In this document: positions 27,819 to 35,391 of the stretch, one piece after another
Layout of the letters: each line of letters starts with the position of its first letter
Position numbering within the stretch: position 1 is the stretch's first letter
Assembly: GCF_026157035.1 (NCBI RefSeq)
Contig: NZ_JANJZA010000001.1
Coordinates: forward strand, 62,001-126,000
Length of the DNA: 64,000 nucleotides
Direction of reading: 5' to 3'
DNA from: Sphingomicrobium nitratireducens
GTDB taxonomy: Bacteria; Pseudomonadota; Alphaproteobacteria; Sphingomonadales; Sphingomonadaceae
The notes under the pieces: generated by a model
The model's input: only the letters and a program-made list of their open reading frames with translations
Databases searched by the model: none
What the model was told of the DNA's origin: nothing
Translations under genes and position numbers: made by a program

Positions 27819-28247
27819 ATGACCTCAGCATTCAAATCCGTCGTTGATAGCACGTACGATTCGATCGAAGGCTACCGCCACGCCATCGAGAAGGCCGATG
27901 ATCCGCAGATCAAAAGCGTTCTTCAGGAAAGACTGGAGCGTCGCGAGGGAACCCTCACTCGCCTCAACGCCGAACTTGTTCGTCAGGGCGAAAACCTGAT
28001 CACCAAGGGCACGGCCACCGGGACCCTTCACCAGCTTTGGTTGGAAGTCGCGTCGTTGATCGAAGGCGGCGACAAAAGCGCCATCGAGCGTGTCAAAGAA
28101 GGCGAAGCCTACCTGGGCGCGAAGTATCGCAAGGCGTTGGAAAGCGACACTCTCGATCCCGACGAGGCGTCGACACTTCGCGACGTTCTTCCCGAGGTCG
28201 AGGAAGGCGAGAGGTTTGCCTCGCTAGCTGAAATTGCCTACGAATAA
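27819..28247 (+). CDS. Ferritin-like four-helix-bundle protein, PA2169/DUF2383 type
   Basis: 142 residues, all helical: FKSVVDSTYDSIEGYRHAIEKADDPQIKSVLQERLERREGTLTRLNAELVRQG is the typical first half of PA2169-family proteins, and the second half closes the bundle. Function is not firmly known; members appear in stress regulons. The ATG at 27819 has AAGGAG seven bases upstream. It is divergent from hsp20, and the palindrome at 27656-27673 lies between them. A strong terminator follows. Confidence 0.85.
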   Translation: MTSAFKSVVDSTYDSIEGYRHAIEKADDPQIKSVLQERLERREGTLTRLNAELVRQGENLITKGTATGTLHQLWLEVASLIEGGDKSAIERVKEGEAYLGAKYRKALESDTLDPDEASTLRDVLPEVEEGERFASLAEIAYE

Positions 28248-28262
28248 TCCCCACGTCGCGTT

Positions 28263-28292
28263 GAGCATGGGTGCTATCGAGCACCCATGCTC
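28263..28292 (+). terminator. Terminator after the four-helix-bundle gene
   Basis: GAGCATGGGTGCT pairs perfectly with AGCACCCATGCTC (13 bp) around a 4-base loop, followed by TTTCCTTTCC. It starts 16 bases after the stop codon. Confidence 0.85.
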
Positions 28293-28523
28293 TTTCCTTT
28301 CCGGCTAATAGTCCTCGACGATCTTTCTGATGGCCCGTTACGTTACGGGTCGTTCAACCGTCTGACCGAAGACATGGCATATTTCGCCGAGTCACCTTTG
28401 GCGAAAATGGATCGGATATTCTCTCATTTCGAGAGCATGCAAATTGCGCTCGCCGTCAGCTACGATTTCTCGCAGGTCCTGCGCGGCTTCCATGTCGATG
28501 GTCGTCTCGAGGATGCACGCTAG
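28287..28523 (+). CDS. Doubtful small ORF (78 aa)
   Basis: The frame is protein-like at its end (AYFAESPLAKMDRIFSHFESMQIALAVSYDF) but its first ATG lies inside the terminator stem and has no ribosome site. An internal ATG at 28374 would leave 49 residues. Nothing is recognised. It is kept because the region is otherwise empty and the composition is not absurd. Confidence 0.25.
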   Translation: MLFPFRLIVLDDLSDGPLRYGSFNRLTEDMAYFAESPLAKMDRIFSHFESMQIALAVSYDFSQVLRGFHVDGRLEDAR

Positions 28524-28771
28524 CTACTTGTCGGTCGCTCTTCGCTAAAGAGATAGCGCCACACGCCCCACGCATTGATGAGTAGCAGCACGCCGTTCAT
28601 CACCGCAATGGGCGCGGCGTCGCTGGTGAGCCCCGAATATATCCACAAGACAGAGACGATACTGAAAAGTACGAACGCGTATCCTGTGGCCCTGCGACCA
28701 AGGTCAAACGCAATTAACGCCGCCGCGAAGATCGCACCGATCGAAGCGATCCACTCCAGAGTTCCTTCCAA
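28520..28771 (-). CDS. Small membrane protein, function unknown
   Basis: 83 residues with three predicted helices (about 6-24, 30-47, 54-72), starting MEGTLEWIASIGAIFAAALIAFDLGRR. The size and topology resemble small membrane proteins often found near stress genes in sphingomonads. No catalytic or binding motif is visible. It stands alone on the minus strand. Confidence 0.65.
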   Translation of the reverse strand: MEGTLEWIASIGAIFAAALIAFDLGRRATGYAFVLFSIVSVLWIYSGLTSDAAPIAVMNGVLLLINAWGVWRYLFSEERPTSS

Positions 28772-28993
28772 TTTATAACTCCACTTTACGCGTTTAACCG
28801 GCGAAATGCTGAAGGCTTCCGACTCACTCAGCCAACAACTTCCCTAGAACGCACCGATGTTGCCGTGGTGCCATGAGCGCTTCGGTTCGTTGGTCGTTGG
28901 CGGGCATTGATGCGTCGCTTTGGTTGAACAGCTCCTTTGATGGATGGTGACGCCAATAGCGGACGGCCCGTTGTCGGCCCAATTGCAGTAACG
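28772..28993. other. Gene-poor stretch left of the truncated gene
   Basis: Together with the following fragment this makes 360 bases with no intact gene. The open frame on the minus strand (28828-29022) has no protein-like composition. The only structure I see is GCCCAATTGCAG at 28977-28988, repeated in the same orientation at 29928-29939 inside the right end of the insertion sequence. Confidence 0.4.
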
Positions 28994-29131
28994 TTAAGCT
29001 TGCTGGTGTTGCAGTCTCTCAAGCAGCCGGGATTTCGAAGCTGTAATCTGTGAGAGATCGAATTCGTCGAGGTGACTGAGGAAGGCCTCGAGGGCGCCGG
29101 CCAGCGCTGGCTTCAGGCCGCACGCAGGTCT
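28994..29131 (-). pseudogene. 3' fragment of a gene truncated by the IS6-family element
   Basis: Between a TAA stop at 28994 and the left inverted repeat of the insertion sequence the minus strand encodes about 45 residues (GLKPALAGALEAFLSHLDEFD and onward to LLERLQHQQA), helical and protein-like. The frame continues only into the antisense of the transposase. This suggests the end of a gene whose front part was lost when the element arrived. The family is not recognised. Confidence 0.4.
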
Positions 29132-29961
29132 TGTCAGACTAACGTGGCAGCGATGCGCACCGGCTGTTAGCAGTGGGTGATGAGCCCTAGTTCGAGAGTG
29201 AATCCGCCAAGCCCGTTTCGTCGTTTCAATTCCTCCCCCGAGATCATCCGCCTCGCGGTGATGATGTACGTGAAGTACCCGTTGAGCCTCAGGAACGTGG
29301 AGGACCTGCTGTTCGAGCGCGGGATCGACATCTGTCATGAGACTGTGCGCTACTGGTGGAACCGGTTCGGACCGATGTTCGCCGGCGACATCCGCCGCCA
29401 GCGGGTGAACCGGATGCGCGGCTTCAAGCAGTGGAAGTGGCATCTCGACGAGATGGTCGTGAAGGTGAACGGCAAGCGTCGCTACTTGTGGCGTGCCGTC
29501 GACCACGAGGGCGAGGTTCTCGAGAGCTATGTCACGGTCGAGCGGGACAAGAAGGCCGCACTGCGGTTCATGAGGAAGACGCTCAAGCGTCACGGCCGGG
29601 CAGAGACGATCGTCACCGACGGGCTTCGCTCCTACAGCGCAGCGATGAGCGAGCTGGGCAATGTCGACCGCCAGGAGGTCGGTCGCCATCTCAACAACCG
29701 GGTGGAGAACAGCCACCTGCCGTTTCGACGACGGGAGAGGGCGATGCAGCGTTTCCGACAGATGAAGTCGCTGCAGATGTTCGCCAGCGTCCACGCCAAC
29801 GTCCACAACCACTTCAACACCGAACGCCACCTCGTCGACCGCACCACCTACAAGCAGCGCCGCTCAGCCGCCCTGGCCGAGTGGCGTCAGCTCATGGGCT
29901 GACCTAACGCGTCAAAGACCGAGGTGCGCCCAATTGCAGGAAAGTGCGAATTAGTCTGACA
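29132..29961 (+). mobile_element. IS6-family insertion sequence
   Basis: An 830-bp element with one transposase gene. Terminal inverted repeats are TGTCAGACTAA at 29132-29142 and its complement at 29951-29961 (11 bp perfect). Size and single-gene layout fit the IS6/IS26 group. The 8-bp flanks (left GCAGGTCT, right GCACCGCG) do not match, so there is no target duplication. That suggests the element took part in a deletion or recombination rather than a simple insertion. Confidence 0.8.
29180..29902 (+). CDS. IS6-family transposase
   Basis: 240 residues. A helix-turn-helix region (IIRLAVMMYVKYPLSLRNVEDLLFERGI, ICHETVRYWWNRFG) is followed by the DDE core: Asp in WHLDEMVVKVNG, Asp in IVTDGLRSY and Glu in NNRVENSHLPFRRRER, with the usual HNHFNTERHL tail. 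All catalytic residues are present and the frame is intact, so it should be active. The ATG at 29180 is used; a GTG three bases upstream is also in frame. Confidence 0.95.
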   Translation: MSPSSRVNPPSPFRRFNSSPEIIRLAVMMYVKYPLSLRNVEDLLFERGIDICHETVRYWWNRFGPMFAGDIRRQRVNRMRGFKQWKWHLDEMVVKVNGKRRYLWRAVDHEGEVLESYVTVERDKKAALRFMRKTLKRHGRAETIVTDGLRSYSAAMSELGNVDRQEVGRHLNNRVENSHLPFRRRERAMQRFRQMKSLQMFASVHANVHNHFNTERHLVDRTTYKQRRSAALAEWRQLMG

Positions 29962-30003
29962 GCACCGCGCCGCCGCATTTCGGTGTCGATTGTGTCAGCG
30001 CCC

Positions 30004-31050
30004 TTAATGCGCGTGGGGGTTCGCCATGTTCTCTTCGCGCTCGAGATAGTAGATGTCCCACAATTCCTTGCGCGTAAAGTGGAGGTGCGGGCGCAGTGCG
30101 AGCAGCGTCGCGCGGCCCAGTTCGCCCTCGATCTCGTGGAGGCGCCGCAGTTCCTCCTCGACGTCGGACGCGGGGGGTTTCATGTCGCCCTTGTGGTGCC
30201 GCTCGAGCAGGTGCTCGGCTGCCAGCACCAGCTTGATGTGCAGTTCGAGATATTCCTCGACATCCTTCTTCGCAAATTCGCCGAAGCGCTCTTCCACCTC
30301 GTCGAGGAAATGACCGAGGCTGCCGTCGACATAGTTGCCGCGCTTGAGGTCGTGGAGCATCCGCTCGTGCGCGGCGAAGTCGAACGCGATCCATTCGTCG
30401 ATCGACTTCTCGTCGCGCTTCAGGAGCACCGAGAGCATCGCGGGCAGCGCCAGCATCATGATCAATGTCGCCATCATCGGGCGATCGCCGAGCAGGTTGT
30501 TGAACAGGCCGTGCGCCAGAATCGCCAGCGCGAGACCCGGGAAGAATTCGCGCAAGCCTGCCTTGTCGGCGCGCACCGACATTCCGTGGCTCATCGTCGC
30601 GAACACCATCGCGGTCGCGCCGTGCATGATCGCGGTGCCGAACCCGCGCACCGTCCACAGCGCGACATTCTCCTGGCCCAGGATGCCGAGATAGAAGAGG
30701 TTCTCGATCACCGCGAAACCGGTGCCCGCGGCGAAACCGATGATCGCCGCGTCGAACGCGAAGCCGACCCGGTCGGTGCGGATATACCAGGCGATCACCG
30801 CGACCTTGAGGATCTCCTCAACCACCGGCCCGCCGAAATGCGAGTAGGTGACATAGTCGATCGCGAATTTTTCCATCAGGAAGGTGTTGACGACATAGGC
30901 CATGAACGAGGCCGCCATGCCCGCCAGCATGACGGTAGCGACGGTCGACACGCGCACCAGCTTGAAGCTGTCGAAGGCGGTCAGCGCGCCAAGGAAGATC
31001 AGCACCGGCGCGCAGCCCAGGAGCGCCTTGATCGCCAGATCGAGGATCAT
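30004..31050 (-). CDS. PrsW family intramembrane metalloprotease
   Basis: 348 residues with about eight membrane helices. The putative active-site motifs are VVEEILK (EExxK, residue ~76), AVIENLFYL (ExxxY-like), HGATAM and HGLFNN, the set that defines PrsW/CPBP-like glutamic/metallo proteases. The last 110 residues form a soluble, charged tail. PrsW in Bacillus cleaves anti-sigma factor RsiW; here no anti-sigma gene is near. GGGAGG precedes the ATG. It starts 27 bases after the large propeller protein, so the two are co-transcribed. Confidence 0.88.
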   Translation of the reverse strand: MILDLAIKALLGCAPVLIFLGALTAFDSFKLVRVSTVATVMLAGMAASFMAYVVNTFLMEKFAIDYVTYSHFGGPVVEEILKVAVIAWYIRTDRVGFAFDAAIIGFAAGTGFAVIENLFYLGILGQENVALWTVRGFGTAIMHGATAMVFATMSHGMSVRADKAGLREFFPGLALAILAHGLFNNLLGDRPMMATLIMMLALPAMLSVLLKRDEKSIDEWIAFDFAAHERMLHDLKRGNYVDGSLGHFLDEVEERFGEFAKKDVEEYLELHIKLVLAAEHLLERHHKGDMKPPASDVEEELRRLHEIEGELGRATLLALRPHLHFTRKELWDIYYLEREENMANPHAH

Positions 31051-31077
31051 GCCGAGCCTCCCGTCAACGAAGCGCCC

Positions 31078-34014
31078 CTACATGATCTTCAGGCTGACGA
31101 GAATCTCGTCGCTGTCGGGGCCGCTCTCGCGAAAGCCGTTTGCGTAGCCCAGCGAGAGCGTCATGTCCAAGCGGTGCGCCAGCGTGAAATGGAGATCGAC
31201 CTGCGCCCCGAGGCTGTAGGCACGAAAATCGTCCTTGGAGCCGGGATCGACCCACAGCGCGCTGGCGAACAGCGATGGCGCGAGATAGCCGAGATAGAGG
31301 CTCGGCATGCCGACCTCGGCGAAACGCACCGGCGGCAGGTTGAACTCGGCGGTGGTCTTGACGAAGCTTTCCGCCGCCAGCTCGTCGATCTCGAAGCCGG
31401 GCAGGGTCGACATCGAGCGGTAGCGCCGCACCTCGCGGTCGTCGACGTAATTGTTCTTGAAGCCGCCGAAATAGAAGCTCGACAGCGGGCTCGCGTCGTC
31501 GCCGATCGCGACGCCCGCGGCGTTGTAGGTCCACAGCGAGCTGTTGGCCCAAGGCAGCGCGACTCCCGCATTGATCCCGCCGAACAACTTGGTCGAGGTG
31601 ATCTTCGAGGCGTGGTCAACGTTGAGCCCGGCGTTCCACTGCCAGCCCTTCTCGTGATCGACCGCGCCGAGCGATTTTTGCGTGTTGGAATAATGGAGCT
31701 CGGCGGCGCCCGAGAGGATCTCGTTGAAGTCGGTGAACACGTTCTGGTTGGACGGCAGCCGGTCTAGCCCGGTGTAGAAGCCCACCTCCGCCTCGAGATC
31801 GAGCGTGCGCGGTTCGTCGAAGATCAGCGCCTTGCGATAGCCGAGCAGGAAGGCGTCGCCCTTGCGCGCACGCTTGGTCGGGCCGAACAGATCGTAGAAG
31901 TCGGCATAGTTGTGCCACCAGCGCGCCCACCAGGCGATGCCCTTGAAGTGGACGTCGGCGTGCAGTTTCTCCGCACCCGTGATGTCGCCGGTGAGCGAAT
32001 AGCCGACCGTGATGTCGAGCTGGTTGAACTGCATCGGGTCGTCGAAATTGAAGTGGTAGCCGGCCGCCACCCCGTCCTTGTAGCCGAGCGTCACCGGATA
32101 GGCCGAGCCGAGCGCGATGCGCTCGCGCGGATGGTATTTCGACTGGCTGATCCCGAGGCTGTCGAGGTCGACCTTGGTCGGCGAGCCGACGCCCCAGGTC
32201 TCGAGCACCGGGTGCTTGCGCACGATCTCGGTGCCGAGGAAGCTGATCGAACTGACCTCCTCGAGGGGGACGGGGTCGATCTTCACCGGGGTGAAGCCCG
32301 CGCCGGTATATTCGAACACGATTAGCGAGCCGTCCGCCAGCGGCAACGGGCGGAAGAAACCGGTCTCGGCGTTCGACACGAATTCCACCTCGCCGGTCGC
32401 CACTTCCAGCCGGAAGATGTTCGAGACGCCGGTGAAATAGGTGTTGCCGTAGACGTAGCGGCCGTCGGGCGAGAAGGCCGCGCCCTCGGGGATGGCGAGG
32501 TTGGGCTTGTAGGTCGCGATCGGCTCGATCGTGCCCTCTTCGAGATCGGCGAGGCGGTAGACGTGCAGTTCCTGGTCGCCGGTCACCTGCCCGACCGTCG
32601 CCGCGAGAAGGGCGCCGTCGGGCGAGATGTCGAGATCGGAAAGGTCGCCGCCATAGGGCCAGGTGTGGACCTGCGTCCAAGCGGTGTAGGGCGGGTCCAT
32701 CCGCACCAGTGTCGGATAGCCGTTGAGATGCCGGATGCCCCACATCGTCTTGTCGGCGGGATTGATCACCAGCTCGCCGATGCGCGAATCCTTGATCAGC
32801 ATCCTCTCCCTGCCGGTGGCAAGGTCGATCTCGCGCACGTCGCGAAAAGCGTAGTTGTCGCTCGTGTAGTAGAGCTTGTCGGCATCGGGATCGAAGGCGA
32901 GCGAGGTCACCTTGTAGAGCATCGGCCCCTTGATGTCCTTGAGCCGCGTCGCCTCGCCTGTGGCCAGCGAGACTTCGCCGACGTGGGCGACGGTGCCGGG
33001 AAAGCGGAACGCGCCGATCAACGTGTCGCGGTCCGCATCGTAGAAGGCGCGGCTGACCGAGCCCATCGCGCGATCGACCAGCGGGCTCGTCGCGGTCAGC
33101 GGATGCTCGCGCACACGCTCCAGATTGGCATTCTGGAAGTCCTTCTCGAACGCGATCCAGTCGCGCCATACGTCGGTCAGCTTCTTGCCGAACACCTGAC
33201 GGAACTGCGCCGAGTAATAGGCCTTGCTTCCTTCGTTGCGCGACAGCCACTCGACCAGCTTCTCGGGGCCGTACGTGTAGGCGAGGAAGTTCATGAAGCG
33301 GGTGCCGTAGAGATAGGCGTTCACCCCGCCCTGGAAGTCGACCTTGGTGCCCTCGGACACCAGCCCCAGCGCCGAATAGAACTTGGCGTCGTCGCGCGTC
33401 ATCGCGCGGAACACCATCTCGTCGTAGGCACCCTGCGCGCGCCCCAGCCCGCCGGCCATCCAGGTCTCGACGAACACCGCCGAGCCCTCGAGATACCAGC
33501 GCGGGACGTTGACGCGCGGGGTGGCGAGGATCGAATAGAGGATCGTCTCGGGATGCTCCTGCTCAGGCATCGGCTTGCCGAAGAAGATCTTTCGCCACTT
33601 GTCGTCGCTCTCGTTCCATACGTCCATCGTGGCGACGTGGACGAGCTCGTGGTTCATAAGCGAGTAGACGCGTTCGGAAGCAGTGAACGTCTCGAAGGTC
33701 CGCGAGAGCGGCGCCACGTCGATCATCAGCGCGTTGTTGGGGGCCGAGCGCGCCGCCGCGTTGCCGTAGTCGCCGAAATCCTTGAGCAGGACGGTGGTCG
33801 AGTCGTCCCACGGCTCCCAGTCGAACAGCTTCTTCTGGAACTGGTAGCTGTTGTAGAAGCTGCGCGTGACGTGCGGCGTCAGGTAGGTCTGCGGCGGATC
33901 GAAATAGAGAAGGTCGAGATCCTCCGAGCTCTGCTCGTCCATCTCGAAGCCCTGCGCTGCGGCCTGGCCTGCGAGCGCGGTGGTAGCCAGGGCCATTGCA
34001 AGCAATCGGCGCAT
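31078..34014 (-). CDS. Large exported protein: HExxH peptidase-like domain, beta-propeller, C-terminal barrel
   Basis: 978 residues. After a signal peptide (ending GQAAAQ) comes a gluzincin-like domain with MNHELVHVATMDVW near residue 120 and YLEGSAVFVE near 175, which would give the HExxH zinc site and its third Glu ligand. From about 310 to 610 are PD40/TolB-type repeats (YVYGNTYFTG, LDISPDGALLAA, AFSPDGRYVYG). From about 640 to the end, alternating aromatic strands resemble an outer-membrane beta-barrel. This suggests a surface-linked protease, but no such protein is characterised to my knowledge. The ATG at 34014 follows GGGGGTG; a GTG two codons earlier is possible. Confidence 0.75.
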   Translation of the reverse strand: MRRLLAMALATTALAGQAAAQGFEMDEQSSEDLDLLYFDPPQTYLTPHVTRSFYNSYQFQKKLFDWEPWDDSTTVLLKDFGDYGNAAARSAPNNALMIDVAPLSRTFETFTASERVYSLMNHELVHVATMDVWNESDDKWRKIFFGKPMPEQEHPETILYSILATPRVNVPRWYLEGSAVFVETWMAGGLGRAQGAYDEMVFRAMTRDDAKFYSALGLVSEGTKVDFQGGVNAYLYGTRFMNFLAYTYGPEKLVEWLSRNEGSKAYYSAQFRQVFGKKLTDVWRDWIAFEKDFQNANLERVREHPLTATSPLVDRAMGSVSRAFYDADRDTLIGAFRFPGTVAHVGEVSLATGEATRLKDIKGPMLYKVTSLAFDPDADKLYYTSDNYAFRDVREIDLATGRERMLIKDSRIGELVINPADKTMWGIRHLNGYPTLVRMDPPYTAWTQVHTWPYGGDLSDLDISPDGALLAATVGQVTGDQELHVYRLADLEEGTIEPIATYKPNLAIPEGAAFSPDGRYVYGNTYFTGVSNIFRLEVATGEVEFVSNAETGFFRPLPLADGSLIVFEYTGAGFTPVKIDPVPLEEVSSISFLGTEIVRKHPVLETWGVGSPTKVDLDSLGISQSKYHPRERIALGSAYPVTLGYKDGVAAGYHFNFDDPMQFNQLDITVGYSLTGDITGAEKLHADVHFKGIAWWARWWHNYADFYDLFGPTKRARKGDAFLLGYRKALIFDEPRTLDLEAEVGFYTGLDRLPSNQNVFTDFNEILSGAAELHYSNTQKSLGAVDHEKGWQWNAGLNVDHASKITSTKLFGGINAGVALPWANSSLWTYNAAGVAIGDDASPLSSFYFGGFKNNYVDDREVRRYRSMSTLPGFEIDELAAESFVKTTAEFNLPPVRFAEVGMPSLYLGYLAPSLFASALWVDPGSKDDFRAYSLGAQVDLHFTLAHRLDMTLSLGYANGFRESGPDSDEILVSLKIM

Positions 34015-34062
34015 ATTCACCCCCCGTTATTAACGCAAAGCTACGCCTAACTGCGGTTAATG

Positions 34063-34092
34063 AAAAGGGGCCGCCCTTTCGGGCGACCCCTT
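34063..34092 (-). terminator. Terminator of the decapeptide-repeat gene
   Basis: On the minus strand AAGGGGTCGCCC pairs with GGGCGGCCCCTT (one G-T pair), loop GAAA, followed by TTC. It starts 25 bases after the repeat gene stop and separates it from the propeller gene. Confidence 0.8.
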
Positions 34093-34116
34093 CTTCCCTC
34101 GGTCGCGTCTGGCGTC

Positions 34117-35259
34117 CTAGCGGGCCATCGCCTCGGCGAGCTGGCCGCTGCGGGCCATCGCGGCGAAGTTCGCGTCGCGGGCCAGTGCGCGGAAGTTGGC
34201 GTCGCGGGCCATCGCGCCGAACGCCTCGGGATGCCGTGCGAGCACCTTGAACGCGTCGGCATTGCGGGCGAGCACGCCGAACGCGTCGGCATTGCGGGCC
34301 ATCGCCTTGAACGCATCGGCGTTACGCGCGAGCGTGCTCATCGCACCGGCGTCGCGGGCCAGCGCACCGAACGCATCGGCGCTGCGGGCGAGACCGGCAA
34401 ACGCATTGGCGTCGCGGGCCAGCACCTTGAACGCGTCGGCATTCATCGCCAGCGCCTTGAAGGCATTGGCATCGAAGGCGCGCATGAACGCATCGGCGCT
34501 GAACGCGTCGGCATTGCGGGCGAGCACCGAGAAGGCGTCCGCGTTGCGGGCCAGGGTGCTCATCGCACTCGCGTCGCGGGCCAGCGCGTCGAACGCGTCG
34601 GCGTTGCGGGCCATGGCGTCGAACGCACGGGCGTTGGCAGCATCGGCGGCGAACGCCATCGGGTTCTTGGCATAGCCTTCGAACGCACGCGGATTGGCAG
34701 CCATCGCGCGGAAGGCGACCGGATGACGTGCGAGCGCGGCGAAGCCTTCGGCGTTGCGGGCGAGACCCGCCATCGCGTCGGCATTGCGGGCCAGCGCCTT
34801 GAACGCGTCGGCGTTCATCGCCAGCGCCTTGAACGCATCCGCGCTCATCGCACGCGCAGCGGCGTCGGCCGGGAACGCGTCGGCGTTGCGGGCCATCGCT
34901 TCGAACGCTTCGGGATGACGCGCAAGGGCGGTGAAGGCCTCGGGGGCCGCAGCCATCGCATCGATCGCACGCGAGTTGGCGGCGAGCGCGGCGAAATTGG
35001 GATCGGCGGCCAGTGCGCGGAACGCGGGGTCCTTGACCATCAGCTCGAACGCGTCGGTCTGCATGACCTGCGCGATCTGCTCGTCGCCCAGCTGGACGTC
35101 TTCGCTGTTGATCTGGTTGGAACGATAGCGATCGGCGCCGCTGATGGTGCCGACGGCTTCCTTCGAGTCGTACGGCATGTTGTCGACGACCGTGTACACG
35201 CCGCCTGCGGCCAGAATGAGCCCGCCGGCGATCGCGAAGGTCTTGAACTGCTTGGTCAT
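34117..35259 (-). CDS. Periplasmic decapeptide-repeat protein, function unknown
   Basis: 380 residues. A signal-anchor helix at about 8-27 (FAIAGGLILAAGGVYTVV) is followed by a polar linker and then, from about residue 65 to the end, about 25 consecutive 10-residue repeats of the type ALARNADAFK. Position 1 is small or hydrophobic, 2 is Leu/Met, 3 Ala, 4 Arg/Ala, 5 Asn/Asp/His, 6 Ala/Pro, 8 Ala, 9 Phe/Met. The first and last units are 9 residues long. The predicted protein is almost all helix and very low in Gly, Ser and Cys. I recognise no family. It is divergent from a membrane winged-helix/TPR regulator and ends in its own terminator. Confidence 0.85.
   Translation of the reverse strand: MTKQFKTFAIAGGLILAAGGVYTVVDNMPYDSKEAVGTISGADRYRSNQINSEDVQLGDEQIAQVMQTDAFELMVKDPAFRALAADPNFAALAANSRAIDAMAAAPEAFTALARHPEAFEAMARNADAFPADAAARAMSADAFKALAMNADAFKALARNADAMAGLARNAEGFAALARHPVAFRAMAANPRAFEGYAKNPMAFAADAANARAFDAMARNADAFDALARDASAMSTLARNADAFSVLARNADAFSADAFMRAFDANAFKALAMNADAFKVLARDANAFAGLARSADAFGALARDAGAMSTLARNADAFKAMARNADAFGVLARNADAFKVLARHPEAFGAMARDANFRALARDANFAAMARSGQLAEAMAR
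34120..35067 (-). repeat. 30-bp coding tandem repeats
   Basis: Each decapeptide unit is encoded by 30 bases; units such as GAACGCGTCGGCATTGCGGG recur on the plus strand with few changes. Two longer blocks, each containing the irregular 14-residue unit ending in DAFK or NAFK followed by ALAMNADAFK, show that the array also grew by larger duplications. The units are contiguous, without spacers. Confidence 0.9.
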
Positions 35260-35391
35260 GTTTGGTCTCCCGTCAAACTTGATGGAAGGGGTTTGCGCCG
35301 TTCGCTCGCCAAAGTCCTTTTGTGATGCTTGTTAATTTCTTATGGATTCCTTAAACCATGATTGCATTGGAAAATTCGGCTTCCAATTAAC

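Noticed and set aside
28828-29022. 64-codon frame on the minus strand left of the IS element
   Set aside because: Random-looking composition, no ribosome site, overlaps the truncated gene fragment.
25680-30000. Attachment-site duplication of the tRNA-Ser 3' end
   Set aside because: No second copy of the T-arm/acceptor sequence was seen up to the prsW gene.
34120-35067. Regularly spaced 30-bp repeats, CRISPR-like at first sight
   Set aside because: The units are contiguous, have no spacers, vary in a codon-respecting way and are all in one open frame. No cas gene is near.
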